From: Streptomyces beigongshangae
Lineage (GTDB): Bacteria > Actinomycetota > Actinomycetes > Streptomycetales > Streptomycetaceae
Direction: 5' to 3'
Assembly (NCBI RefSeq): GCF_019710745.1
Contig: NZ_JAHKJW010000030.1
Coordinates: 1-64,000, forward strand
DNA length: 64,000 nt
The notes below the pieces were generated by a model. The model had not been told where the DNA came from and searched no databases. It saw only the letters and a program-made list of their open reading frames with translations. The translations under genes were made by a program, and so were the position numbers. Positions 44,433-53,530 of this stretch are shown piece after piece (position 1 is the first letter of the stretch; every line of letters begins with the position of its first letter).

Positions 44433-45794
44433 TCAGGCGCGCAGCGCTTCGATCGCGTCCGCGAGTGCGCGGGGCACGTCCGGGACCAGGACGTGCGCCC
44501 CGTCTCGCACCACGTGCCGGCCGCCCACGACCGTGTGCCGCACGTCCGCGGCCGTCGCGGCGAATACGGCCGTCTCGGCGCCGAGCCGCGGCAGCGTCCC
44601 CGCTGTTCTGACCGAGTCGAGCGCGATCGTCGTGAAGTCGGCGAGCGCGCCCGCTTCGAGCGTGCCCGCGTCGGCCCAGCCGAGGGCCGCGTGGCCGTCC
44701 GCGGAGGCGGCGCGCAGGAGGGCCGCCGCCGTCCAGTGGCCCCGGGTGCGGCTGCGCAGGCGCTCGTTCAGCTCCATCGCGCGCGCCTCTTCGAGCAGGT
44801 CGACGACGGCGTGGCTGTCGGAGCCGAGGGACAGCGGGGAGCCCGCCCTCTGGAGCGCGACGGCCGGTCCGATGCCGTCGGCGAGGTCGCGCTCGGTGGT
44901 CGGGCACATGCAGGTGCCGGTCCCCGAGCCGCCGAGCAGCGCGATGTCCTCGCCCGTGAGGTGGGTGGCGTGCACGGCCGTGGTGCGCGGGCCGAGCACC
45001 CCGTGGTCGGCGAGCAGCCGGGTGGGGGTGCGGCCGTGGACCGCCAGGCAGGCATCGTTCTCCGCCGTCTGCTCGGACAGGTGCACATGGAGCGGGGCCC
45101 GCCGCTCCCCGGCCCACCGCGCCACCGTCGCCAGCTCCCCGGCCGGCACCGCCCGTACGGAGTGCACGGCGGCCCCGATCCGCGCGTGATCCCGGTCCTT
45201 GAGAACTGAACAGCGTGCTGCCCAGGCTTCGGCGGTCCCGTCGGAGAAGCGGAGCTGGTGCCGGTTCGGGGGCTGCCCCCTGCGTGCGTCGAGCAGGCCG
45301 GAGGCGAGGTAGACGGTGTCGAGGAGCGTGATGCGGATGCCCGCCTCCGCGGCGGCCTCGACGAGCGCCTCGCCCATGGCGTTCGGGTCGGCGTACGGGG
45401 TACCGCCGGGCGCGTGGTGCACGTAGTGGAACTCGCCGACGGCCGTGATGCCCGCCAGGGCCATCTCGGCGTACACCGCGCGGGCGAGCGCGTGGTACGT
45501 GTCCGGGGTCAGCCGGTCCGCGACGGAGTACATGGTCTCGCGCCAGGTCCAGAAGGTGCCGGAACCGACCTGGACGGTACCGCGCAGGGCCCGGTGGAAG
45601 GCGTGGCTGTGGGTGTCGGCGAGGCCCGGGACGGTCAGGCCGCGCAGGATCTCCGCTCCGGGCGGCGGGCCGGCGACGCCGGTGCGGACGGCGGCGATCC
45701 GGCCGTCCGCACCCACCTCCAGCGCCACGCCCGGCTCCACCCAGGAGTCGAGCCAGGCGTGCTCCAGCCAGTACGTCGTACCTCGCGCGCTCAC
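44433..45794 (-). CDS. hutF: Formimidoylglutamate deiminase
   Basis: 453 residues. Amidohydrolase with PGLADTHSHAFHRALRG, a long insert (FWTWRETMYSVADRL) typical of HutF, HVHLSEQTAEND, HATHLTG and GSDSHAVVDLLEEARAME. It removes ammonia from formiminoglutamate to give N-formylglutamate, which then needs a deformylase. GTG start overlaps the upstream M20 stop (GTGA, 45791-45794). Presence of HutF shows the five-step route is used rather than direct HutG hydrolysis. Confidence 0.93.
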   Translation of the reverse strand: MSARGTTYWLEHAWLDSWVEPGVALEVGADGRIAAVRTGVAGPPPGAEILRGLTVPGLADTHSHAFHRALRGTVQVGSGTFWTWRETMYSVADRLTPDTYHALARAVYAEMALAGITAVGEFHYVHHAPGGTPYADPNAMGEALVEAAAEAGIRITLLDTVYLASGLLDARRGQPPNRHQLRFSDGTAEAWAARCSVLKDRDHARIGAAVHSVRAVPAGELATVARWAGERRAPLHVHLSEQTAENDACLAVHGRTPTRLLADHGVLGPRTTAVHATHLTGEDIALLGGSGTGTCMCPTTERDLADGIGPAVALQRAGSPLSLGSDSHAVVDLLEEARAMELNERLRSRTRGHWTAAALLRAASADGHAALGWADAGTLEAGALADFTTIALDSVRTAGTLPRLGAETAVFAATAADVRHTVVGGRHVVRDGAHVLVPDVPRALADAIEALRA

Positions 45795-47110
45795 GTGCAG
45801 GCCAGCCCTTCCAGTACGTCGGCGAGTGCGGTCACCCCGGCCGCGCAGTCGTCTTCGGCGGCGTACTCGGCCGGTGAATGCGAGACGCCCGTGGGGTTGC
45901 GTACGAACAGCATGGCGGTCGGGACGGAGGCGGAGAGGATCCCGGCGTCGTGTCCCGCACCGGTCCCCAGGACGGGGACCCGCAGGCGCGCGTCCCTCTC
46001 CTCGCCCTCCTTCCCCAGGAGGCGGACGATCTCGTCCCGCAGGGCGTGCTCGAACTCGACCACCGGGGTGAACGACTCCCGGACGACGTCGAGGTGGATG
46101 CCGTGCGCGTCGGCGTACCCGCGGGCCGCCTCCTCGATGCCGCGGACGACCGTGTCGAGGGTCGCCTGGTCCTCGGCGCGGGAGTCGAGCCAGCCGCGCA
46201 CGAGGGAGGGGACGGCGTTGACGCCGTTCGGCTCGACGGAGACCTTGCCGAAGGTCGCCACGGCGCCCGCGAGCTGTGCCTCCCGGCGGGCCGCGAGCAC
46301 GGTCTCCGCGTACGACAGCATGGGGTCGCGGCGGTCCACGAGACGGGTGGTACCGGCGTGGTTGGCCTCGCCCCTGAAGTCGAACCGCCACCGCCCGTGC
46401 GGCCAGATGGCGCTGGCGACACCGACCCGGTCACCCGCCAGGTCGAGGGCACGGCCCTGTTCGACGTGCAGTTCGACGAAGGCGCCGATGCGGGCCAGGC
46501 GTCCGGGGTCCGGTCCGATGGTGTCCGGGTCGTGCCCCGCGGCCGCCATGGCCTGCGGGAGGGTGGTCCCGTCGGCGTCGGTGAGCCGGTGCGCCTGCTC
46601 GACGGTGAGCTGTCCGGCGGCGAGCCGCGAGCCCACGCAGGCCAGCCCGAAGCGCGCCCCTTCCTCGTCGCCGAAGTTCACGATGGCGAAGGGTCTGGTG
46701 AACCGCCCGTCCCTGCCGCGCAGTTCGTCCAGCGCGGCGAAGGAGGACACCACACCGAGGGGTCCGTCGAAGGCGCCGCCGTCGGGCACCGAGTCGAGGT
46801 GCGACCCGGTGACGACGGCGTCCCCCGCCGAGGGGTCGCCCAGCCAGGCCCACTGGTTGCCGTTGCGGTCCAGTTCGTGGACGAGGCCGCGCGCCTCGGC
46901 CTGCTCCTGGAACCAGGCCCGGCAGTCGGTGTCGGCCCCGGTCCAGGCATACCGGCGGTAGCCGCCGGAACCGGGGTGGCGCCCGATGGACCCCAGCTGC
47001 CGCCACATCTCCTGGAAGGAGGGAGGTGCCGCATCCGCCCGGGCCTCCTGCGGGCGGATCTCCCGGCGGGGTCCGGGGGCGGTGCCCCCGCCGGGCGGGG
47101 GCAGGCTCAC
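45791..47110 (-). CDS. M20 amidohydrolase (allantoate/carbamoyl type), candidate formylglutamate deformylase
   Basis: 439 residues. Hydantoinase/carbamoylase branch of M20: metal motif TGSHLDSVPDGGAFDGPLGV, FGDEEGARF, and ELHVEQGRAL with HAGTT in the dimerisation domain. Annotation by similarity would be allantoate amidohydrolase. It sits between hutU and hutF with start/stop overlaps on both sides, in a pathway that needs release of formate from N-formylglutamate and shows no hutG. I infer an N-formylglutamate deformylase role; this is not proven. GTG start 47110 is followed by a Pro-rich 30-residue leader. Confidence 0.82.
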   Translation of the reverse strand: MSLPPPGGGTAPGPRREIRPQEARADAAPPSFQEMWRQLGSIGRHPGSGGYRRYAWTGADTDCRAWFQEQAEARGLVHELDRNGNQWAWLGDPSAGDAVVTGSHLDSVPDGGAFDGPLGVVSSFAALDELRGRDGRFTRPFAIVNFGDEEGARFGLACVGSRLAAGQLTVEQAHRLTDADGTTLPQAMAAAGHDPDTIGPDPGRLARIGAFVELHVEQGRALDLAGDRVGVASAIWPHGRWRFDFRGEANHAGTTRLVDRRDPMLSYAETVLAARREAQLAGAVATFGKVSVEPNGVNAVPSLVRGWLDSRAEDQATLDTVVRGIEEAARGYADAHGIHLDVVRESFTPVVEFEHALRDEIVRLLGKEGEERDARLRVPVLGTGAGHDAGILSASVPTAMLFVRNPTGVSHSPAEYAAEDDCAAGVTALADVLEGLACT

Positions 47111-48780
47111 TCGCCCTCCCGCATGGGAACGCGCACGCCCCGCTCGGCCGCGACCGACTCCGCGATGTCGTAACCGGCGTCGACATGCCGGATGACTCCG
47201 GTCCCGGGGTCGTTCGTCAGCACGCGGCGGATCTTCTCGCCCGCCAGCTCCGTGCCGTCGGCCACCGTCACCTGCCCCGCGTGGAGGGAGCGCCCCATGC
47301 CCACGCCGCCGCCGTGGTGGATCGACACCCAGGACGCGCCGGACGCCACGTTCACCATCGCGTTCAGCAACGGCCAGTCGGCGATCGCGTCCGAGCCGTC
47401 GAGCATGGCCTCGGTCTCCCGGTACGGGGAGGCGACGGAACCGCAGTCGAGGTGGTCGCGGCCGATGGCCAGGGGGGCCGCCAGCTCCCCGGAGGCGACC
47501 ATGTCGTTGAAGCGCTCGCCCGCCCTGTCGCGCTCCCCGTAGCCGAGCCAGCAGATCCGCGCGGGCAGCCCCTGGAAGCGCACCCGCTCGCCGGCCAGCT
47601 TGATCCACCGGTGCAGGGAGGCGTTCTGGACGGAGTCGCCCTCCGGGAAGAGGTCGAGGATCGCCCTGTCGGTCCTGTGGATGTCGGACGCCTCGCCGGA
47701 CAGGGCGGCCCAGCGGAAGGGGCCCCTGCCCTCGGAGAACAGCGGCCGGATGTAGGCGGGTACGAATCCGGGGAAGGCGAACGCCCGGTCGTACCCGGCG
47801 AGTTGCGCCTCACCCCGGATGGAGTTGCCGTAGTCGAAGACCTCGGCGCCGGCGTCCATGAAGCCGACCATGGCCTCCACGTGCCGGGCCATGGACTCGC
47901 GGGCCCTGGTGGTGAAGCCGGCCGGGTCCTTGGCGGCGTACGCGGCCATGTCGTCGAAGTCGACGCCCGAGGGCAGGTAGGACAGCGGGTCGTGGGCCGA
48001 GGTCTGGTCGGTCACGATGTCGATCGGGGCGCCCTCGGCGAGCATCCGGGGCAGCAGGTCGGCGGCGTTGCCCAGCAGGCCGACGGAGAGCGGGCGGCGG
48101 GCGTCACGGGCCTCGACGGCGAGCTGGAGGGCGTGCTCCGGGGAGTCGGCGCGCACGTCCAGGTACCGGTGCTCGATGCGGCGCTCGATGGCGCGCGGGT
48201 CGGCGTCGACACAGATCGCGACGCCGTCGTTCATCGTCACCGCGAGCGGCTGGGCACCGCCCATGCCGCCGAGACCGGCCGTCAAGGTGATGGTCCCGGC
48301 GAGGGTGCCGCCGAACTTCTTCGCGGCGACGGCGGAGAAGGTCTCGTAGGTGCCCTGGAGGATGCCCTGGGTGCCGATGTAGATCCATGAACCGGCGGTC
48401 ATCTGCCCGTACATGGTGAGGCCGAGGGCTTCGAGGCGGCGGAACTCCTCCCAGTTCGCCCAGTCGCCCACCAGGTTGGAGTTGGCGATGAGGACGCGCG
48501 GCGCCCACTCGTGGGTCTGCAGGACGCCGACCGGCCGGCCGGACTGGACCAGCATCGTCTCGTCCTGCTTGAGCGTCCGCAGCGTGCGGACCATGGCGTC
48601 GAAGGAGCGCCAGTCGCGGGCCGCCTTGCCGGTGCCGCCGTAGACGACGAGCTTGTCGGGGTGCTCGGCGACCTCGGGGTCGAGGTTGTTCTGCAGCATC
48701 CGCAGCGCGGCCTCCTGCTGCCATCCCAGAGCGCTCAGTTCCGTACCGCGCGGTGCTCGGACGGGGCGGGGTCCCGACAT
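47107..48780 (-). CDS. hutU: Urocanate hydratase
   Basis: 557 residues, full length. NAD-binding urocanase with TAGLGGMGGAQP, FDYGNSIRGEAQ, the active-site cysteine region GLPARICWLGYGER and VSIHHGGGVGMGRSLHAG. It hydrates urocanate to imidazolonepropionate. First gene of the operon; its stop overlaps the start of the M20 gene (GTGA). The histidine ammonia-lyase that supplies urocanate is not in this operon. Confidence 0.98.
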   Translation of the reverse strand: MSGPRPVRAPRGTELSALGWQQEAALRMLQNNLDPEVAEHPDKLVVYGGTGKAARDWRSFDAMVRTLRTLKQDETMLVQSGRPVGVLQTHEWAPRVLIANSNLVGDWANWEEFRRLEALGLTMYGQMTAGSWIYIGTQGILQGTYETFSAVAAKKFGGTLAGTITLTAGLGGMGGAQPLAVTMNDGVAICVDADPRAIERRIEHRYLDVRADSPEHALQLAVEARDARRPLSVGLLGNAADLLPRMLAEGAPIDIVTDQTSAHDPLSYLPSGVDFDDMAAYAAKDPAGFTTRARESMARHVEAMVGFMDAGAEVFDYGNSIRGEAQLAGYDRAFAFPGFVPAYIRPLFSEGRGPFRWAALSGEASDIHRTDRAILDLFPEGDSVQNASLHRWIKLAGERVRFQGLPARICWLGYGERDRAGERFNDMVASGELAAPLAIGRDHLDCGSVASPYRETEAMLDGSDAIADWPLLNAMVNVASGASWVSIHHGGGVGMGRSLHAGQVTVADGTELAGEKIRRVLTNDPGTGVIRHVDAGYDIAESVAAERGVRVPMREGE

Positions 48781-48893
48781 GGTCTGCCTCCTGGCGAAGC
48801 GGCACAGTGGATATTCACATCCTGATCTTCTGAATAGAACTAGTCAATACTCTTGGGCCGACATGGCCGCCGTACGGGTGTTTGGCTGGGCGC
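48781..48893. promoter_or_regulatory. hutU / PLP-decarboxylase divergent promoter region
   Basis: 113 bases, with an AT-rich core at about 48810-48855. It must hold promoters for both directions. No named operator recognised. Confidence 0.5.
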
Positions 48894-50285
48894 ATGGCTG
48901 CACACACAGGCGCGGGGAATACGGACGACATGGCGGACGGCACGGCAGAGGGTCGGCCGGACGGCGCCGCGCGGCGTGACGACGCCGTTCGCGCGGCCGT
49001 GGAACGAGGACTCGTGAGTCCCGCCGCGCCCCTCGTCGGGCTTCTCGACACCGTCGGCATCCGGGCCTCCGCGGCGGCCCTGCGGGCGGCCTTCGACGCG
49101 GTGGCCGCACCGGGCACGGCCGTGCTGCACGCCTTCGCGGTGAAGGCGACCCCACTCGTGCCGGTGCTGCGGCTGCTGCACCGGGAGGGCATCGGAATGG
49201 AGGTCGCGAGTCCGGGTGAGCTGGCCCTCGCCCGCGCGGCCGGGGTACCGCCGGCCCGTACGGTCCTGGACTCGCCCGCGAAGACCCCTTCCGAACTGCG
49301 GGAGGCGCTCGCGCTGGGGATCGCCGTCAACGCCGACAACCCGCAGGAGCTGACGCGCCTCGACGCGCTGGTCCGTTCCACGTCGACCCGCTCACCCCTG
49401 GGCCTGCGGGTGAATCCGCAGATCGGCGGGGGATCCATCGGGGCGCTGTCGACGGCGACGGCCACCTCGAAGTTCGGAGTGGCGCTGCGGGACGAGGGGG
49501 CGCGCGAGTGGGTCGTGCGGGCGTATCTGGACCGGCCGTGGCTGACCCGGCTGCACACGCACTCCGGTTCGCAGGGGATGCCGCTGGAGCTGATGGCACG
49601 CGGGGTCGCCGAAGTGTACGGGCTGGCGGAGGAGATCAACGGGCGCGCCGGGCACCGGCGGGTCGACACGCTCGACATCGGCGGCGGGCTGCCGGTGAAC
49701 TTCGGCTCGGACGCCCACACCCCGACGTACGGGGAGTACGCGCGGCTCCTCGCGGCGACCGTGCCGGGGCTCTTCGACGGGCGGTACGGGCTGGTCACGG
49801 AGTTCGGGCGGTCCCTGCTCGCCAAGCACGGGACCGTGCTGGCGCGGGTCGAGTACGCGAAGTCGGCGGGCGGCCGGGCGATCGCGGTGACGCACGCGGG
49901 GGTGCAGGTGGCGACCCGCACGGTGTACGCGCCGCGGTCCTGGCCGCTGCGGGTGGCCGCCTACGACGCCGGGGGCCGGCCCAGGACCGGGCCCGACGTC
50001 GTGCAGGACGTGGCGGGGCCCGCCTGCTTCGCGGGCGACCTGCTGGCGGAGGGCCGGTCGATGCCATCGCTCGGACAGGGCGACCACGCGGCCGTGCTGG
50101 ACACGGGGGCGTACTACTTCGCCCACCACTACGGCTACAACTCGCTCGCCCGGCCCGGCGTCTACGGCTTCGGTCCCGACGGGGCGGGCGGGGTGCGGTT
50201 CGCGGTGGTCCGTACGGCACAGACGCCGGACGAGATCGTGGCGGAGTCGGGAGGGGCCCACGTGGAGGCACTCACGTGGCGTTGA
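48894..50285 (+). CDS. Diaminopimelate/ornithine-decarboxylase-family PLP enzyme
   Basis: 463 residues. Alanine-racemase-fold barrel with PLP lysine Lys84 (HAFAVKAT), HTHSGSQG near 221, DIGGGLPVNF near 262, EFGRSLLAKHG (normally EPGR) and the C-terminal GPACFAGDLL (normally GPxCxSxD). It is a LysA relative, but the changed EPGR and CESxD motifs suggest a different amino-acid substrate. Divergent from hutU. Start ATG 48894 or ATG 48930; the first 30 residues are not conserved-looking. Confidence 0.85.
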   Translation: MAAHTGAGNTDDMADGTAEGRPDGAARRDDAVRAAVERGLVSPAAPLVGLLDTVGIRASAAALRAAFDAVAAPGTAVLHAFAVKATPLVPVLRLLHREGIGMEVASPGELALARAAGVPPARTVLDSPAKTPSELREALALGIAVNADNPQELTRLDALVRSTSTRSPLGLRVNPQIGGGSIGALSTATATSKFGVALRDEGAREWVVRAYLDRPWLTRLHTHSGSQGMPLELMARGVAEVYGLAEEINGRAGHRRVDTLDIGGGLPVNFGSDAHTPTYGEYARLLAATVPGLFDGRYGLVTEFGRSLLAKHGTVLARVEYAKSAGGRAIAVTHAGVQVATRTVYAPRSWPLRVAAYDAGGRPRTGPDVVQDVAGPACFAGDLLAEGRSMPSLGQGDHAAVLDTGAYYFAHHYGYNSLARPGVYGFGPDGAGGVRFAVVRTAQTPDEIVAESGGAHVEALTWR

Positions 50286-50458
50286 CCGGCCCGCCCCGAG
50301 ACGGAGATCGGAAGATCCGACGATCGGGCCGGGCAATCGACCCACATTAGTCAGCAGGCGGCACGTTCCACGGGAAAACGCCCTATCCCTCACTCCTCTC
50401 GCACACGGTGCGTAGCTTCGGCGTCACTCAGCTGAACCGACGGGCGGGAGGGAGCACC

Positions 50459-50857
50459 GTGCCCGGAATCGACGAGTGCCTGCTGGAGGCCATGAGGCTG
50501 CCCGGAGCCCGGGGAGCCTCGGTGGTCGACTGGACCAGCGGGCTGGCTCTGGGCACGGTCGGGGACTCACCCAACGGGGACCACGAGGCCAGCGCGGCCG
50601 AGGCGGCGGAACTCGCCCGGCTCGCCGCGGAGCACAAGGCGTTCGCCCCCGAGGAGGGAGCCGACTGGTCCGGCGGGCAGCCGCCGGTGGAGGACCTCAT
50701 CGTCTCCAACAGGGACAGCTACCACGTCCTGCGTTTCGTCCGGACGACCTTCGACAGCAGTGTGTTCCTGCATCTGTGGCTGGGGCGTTCGGACGGCAAT
50801 CTCGCACTGGCCCGTATCCGTCTGGGCGAGATGGCGGAGCGGCTGGTGGTGGGGTGA
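50459..50857 (+). CDS. Roadblock/longin-like protein 1
   Basis: 132 residues. Opens with PGIDECLLEAMRLPGARGASVVDWTSGLALGTVGDSPNGDHE, the roadblock beta-hairpin pattern also seen in the protein at 52376 (VALVDYTSGMALGTIG). An SNRDSYHVLRFV strand and LHLWLGRSDGNLALARIRL helix follow. GTG start has GGGAGGGAG upstream. First of four overlapping genes. Role probably as scaffold or GTPase regulator. Confidence 0.8.
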   Translation: MPGIDECLLEAMRLPGARGASVVDWTSGLALGTVGDSPNGDHEASAAEAAELARLAAEHKAFAPEEGADWSGGQPPVEDLIVSNRDSYHVLRFVRTTFDSSVFLHLWLGRSDGNLALARIRLGEMAERLVVG

Positions 50858-51819
50858 CCACGACGGAAGCACGTTCCCTGCCGGGGCTGGACGGATCCGG
50901 CCGCGGCCCGGCGAACGGAGCAGACGGGACGGGCGGATCAGACGGGACGGACGGGGCGGACGGGGCGGTCCGCAAGGGTGAGCGTGCCGGGGTACCGCCC
51001 GTGTCCAGCCCCATGCTCGGCCGTCTGGCGGAGGAGCGGGCCACCGGTGTCCTGACGCGGGAGCGCGGGGTGCTGTATCTGGTCGAGGGTCAGGTGGTGC
51101 ACGCGGAGAGTCCCGCGACACCGGGGCTCGACGTCCTGCTCACCAGCCGCGGGGCGCTGGGTTCCGAGGGCTGGTGGGAAGCGGTCTCGCAGGCGGGGGC
51201 CGAGCGTCGCGTCGGGCGGTTCCTGGTGGACAGCGGGCGGCTCGCCGCGGGCGCCCTGGAGCTGTGCCACCTGGGGGCGCTGTACGACGCGGCGTTCTTC
51301 GCGCTCGGCACGGGCAGCGGTCCCGCGCGGTTCAGGTACGGGGTCGCGCACTGGATCGGCCCCGTACGGCCGGTGACCGTGGACGCGGTCGAGCGCGAGA
51401 CGCTGCGGCGCCGCGCGCTGCTGCACCGCATCTGGCCGGACCCGGGCACGGACACCGCGGAACTCGTCCGGACCGGCCGGGCCGTCGACGCGGTCCTCCC
51501 CCCACGTCAGCGCACGGTTCTCGACCAGGTGGACGGGGTGCGGACGGCCTCGGACATCTCACTGGTCCTCGGCCGTCCGGGGTTCCACACCCTGGTCGAC
51601 GTCCGCCGGCTGGCGGCGGCCGGGATCGTGGCGGCCCGCACGCGGACGGCCGGACCCCGGACGCCGGACGCCGACGGACCGCCCGCGGTCCCTTCCCCCG
51701 CCTCCGCCGCGACCGCACGGGGGGCGCACGCGGCGCGGGCCGCACGGGCCGTGCAGGCGTCGGCGGATCCCGACGTGGTCCTGCTGCGCCGGCTCAGAGA
51801 CGCATTGGAGGCCCTGTGA
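50854..51819 (+). CDS. DUF4388-domain protein with HTH-like C-terminus
   Basis: 321 residues. After a Gly/Asp-rich leader, residues 50-110 match DUF4388 (MLGRLAEERATGVLTRERGVLYLVEGQVVHAESPATPGLDVLL). The middle has LDQVDGVRTASDISLVLGRPGF, a winged-helix-like segment common in DUF4388 proteins. GTG start overlaps the upstream stop (GTGA). DUF4388 is linked to signalling with roadblock and response-regulator proteins. Confidence 0.82.
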   Translation: MTTTEARSLPGLDGSGRGPANGADGTGGSDGTDGADGAVRKGERAGVPPVSSPMLGRLAEERATGVLTRERGVLYLVEGQVVHAESPATPGLDVLLTSRGALGSEGWWEAVSQAGAERRVGRFLVDSGRLAAGALELCHLGALYDAAFFALGTGSGPARFRYGVAHWIGPVRPVTVDAVERETLRRRALLHRIWPDPGTDTAELVRTGRAVDAVLPPRQRTVLDQVDGVRTASDISLVLGRPGFHTLVDVRRLAAAGIVAARTRTAGPRTPDADGPPAVPSPASAATARGAHAARAARAVQASADPDVVLLRRLRDALEAL

Positions 51820-52340
51820 TCCGCGCGCTCCGACAGCGTGCCGAGAGGAGACAGCTGATGGCGGCCGAGGCCGAAGTCCGCGACGAACTGCACCGGTTAC
51901 GGGCCCGGGTGCCCCAGCTGACCGGTGCGCTCGCGGCCAGCGTCGACGGTCTGGTGCTGGCCCAGGACACTCCGGGCGTGGAGCCGGAGGGGCTGGCCGC
52001 GCTCACCGCCGCCGCGCTGGGGGTCGCCCTGCGCATGGCGGACGCCACCGGGCGGGGCGCCTTCCGCGAACTGCTGGTGCGCGGCGAGCACGGCTATGTG
52101 GCGGCCTACGCGGCGGGACCCTCCGCCGTGCTGACGCTGCTGGCCGGCGACCGGGCGAACGTCGGCCGGCTGCACCTCGAAGGGCGCCGCGCCGGCACCC
52201 GGATCGGCGAACTCGTCGAGGCCGCCGCGGAGGCCCCGCCGGCCCCGGTGCCACGGCCGTCCCCGAAGCCCACCGCGCCCCGCACCAGAACCGCGCGCAC
52301 CGCGCGCACCGTCACCGGGCCGACCGGCGAAAGCCGTTGA
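51816..52340 (+). CDS. Roadblock/longin-like protein 2
   Basis: 174 residues. A basic N-terminal helix (IRALRQRAERRQLM), then a roadblock core (LTGALAASVDGLVLAQDTPGVEPEGLAALTAAALGVALRMADA, YVAAYAAGPSAVLTLLAGDRANVGRLHLEGR) and a Pro/Thr-rich tail. GTG start overlaps the DUF4388 stop (GTGA). Confidence 0.82.
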   Translation: MIRALRQRAERRQLMAAEAEVRDELHRLRARVPQLTGALAASVDGLVLAQDTPGVEPEGLAALTAAALGVALRMADATGRGAFRELLVRGEHGYVAAYAAGPSAVLTLLAGDRANVGRLHLEGRRAGTRIGELVEAAAEAPPAPVPRPSPKPTAPRTRTARTARTVTGPTGESR

Positions 52341-52375
52341 GCACGGTTCACCGAACCGAAAGGACAGGCACGACC

Positions 52376-52750
52376 ATGGCCAACACCGAAACCGCGCTGA
52401 AAGAGGCCCTGGCCTCCATCGAGGGTGCGACCGGAGTCGCTCTCGTCGACTACACCAGCGGGATGGCACTGGGCACGATCGGCGGCAGCAAGGGCTTCGA
52501 CCTCACGGTCGCGGCGGCCGGCAACACCGACGTCGTCCGCGCCAAGCTCCGCACCATGGAGCACCTGGGCCTCAAGGGCGAGATCGAGGACATCCTGATC
52601 ACGCTGTCCGACCAGTACCACCTGATCCGGCTGATCCAGGGCCGCGGCGGCAACGGGCTCTTCCTCTACCTGGTGCTCGACGCCAAGCGCTCCAACCTGG
52701 CGATGGCCCGCCACCAGCTGAAGAGGATCGAGAGCGACCTGGAGGTCTGA
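52376..52750 (+). CDS. Roadblock/longin-like protein 3
   Basis: 124 residues. VALVDYTSGMALGTIGGSKGFDLTVAAAGNTDVVRAKLRTMEHLG, then ILITLSDQYHLIRLI and FLYLVLDAKRSNLAMARHQL. A paralogue of protein 1 in this operon. AAGGA is 11 bases before the ATG. An upstream in-frame TTG at 52337 would overlap the previous stop. Confidence 0.88.
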   Translation: MANTETALKEALASIEGATGVALVDYTSGMALGTIGGSKGFDLTVAAAGNTDVVRAKLRTMEHLGLKGEIEDILITLSDQYHLIRLIQGRGGNGLFLYLVLDAKRSNLAMARHQLKRIESDLEV

Positions 52751-52837
52751 AAGGTCTGAGCGACCCGGGCAACCCGAGCGCCCCGCGAGACCCGCGAGAC
52801 CCGCGAGGTCCAGCGGGAAAGGGGTCCGCGAGGCTGA

Positions 52838-53449
52838 TCAGACCAGGACCCCGGCCCGGCGCCGCGCCCCACCGGGCGCGGCGTCGCCCGCGGCGACACC
52901 GGTGGCGCGGTAGCCCAGGACGCGTCTGCCCACGGGAGCGCCCGCACCACGGCCGAGCCAGTCGACGCGGACCCACAGCAGCGACTCGGCCTTCTGTTCG
53001 AGCCGTCCGATCCAGGCCGCCTTGAGGCGGAGCCCCACCCCGGCGCCGGCGAGCAGCATCCCGCCGGCGGCCGGTACGGCGAACGCGGACCCCAGCGCCG
53101 CCGCGAAGGCCAGCAGCACCCACCACCGGTGCCCCCGGCGCCAGTTCCGTACGGAGACGGCCCGGTCCTGGAGCATGTCGTGCCTGCCCGCGCGGGCCGC
53201 TCCCCGGGCGAGCGCCACGTACCGCTTCCGCCGTGCCAGCAGGACGACCGCCGCCGCGATCAGGAAGAGCGCGGCGCCCGCCAGTACCCCGATCCGCCGC
53301 CCGGTGAACCCGGGCACCAGTACGCCCACGCCCGCCGCCACGACTCCGAGCCAGCCCAGCGGTGCCGCTCCGGCCCGTACGACGACGGCCACCCGAGCCA
53401 GGCCCTGCCCTCCGCGCTCTCCGCGCTCCCTGCGTTCTCCGCGCGCCAC
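52838..53449 (-). CDS. Membrane protein of unknown function
   Basis: 203 residues. Four membrane helices (about 27-43, 49-68, 100-115, 118-135 from GTG 53449, which has GGAGG 6 bases upstream), then a soluble part with WIGRLEQKAESLLWVRVDWLGRG. No known family recognised. Convergent with the roadblock operon. Confidence 0.75.
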   Translation of the reverse strand: MARGERRERGERGGQGLARVAVVVRAGAAPLGWLGVVAAGVGVLVPGFTGRRIGVLAGAALFLIAAAVVLLARRKRYVALARGAARAGRHDMLQDRAVSVRNWRRGHRWWVLLAFAAALGSAFAVPAAGGMLLAGAGVGLRLKAAWIGRLEQKAESLLWVRVDWLGRGAGAPVGRRVLGYRATGVAAGDAAPGGARRRAGVLV

Positions 53450-53530
53450 GATCCGCCTCCTCACCAGATGTCTGCGGTCGGCGGGAGATTAGCGCCCGAA
53501 GGTGAGATGAATCTGAGAAACCGCACCGCG

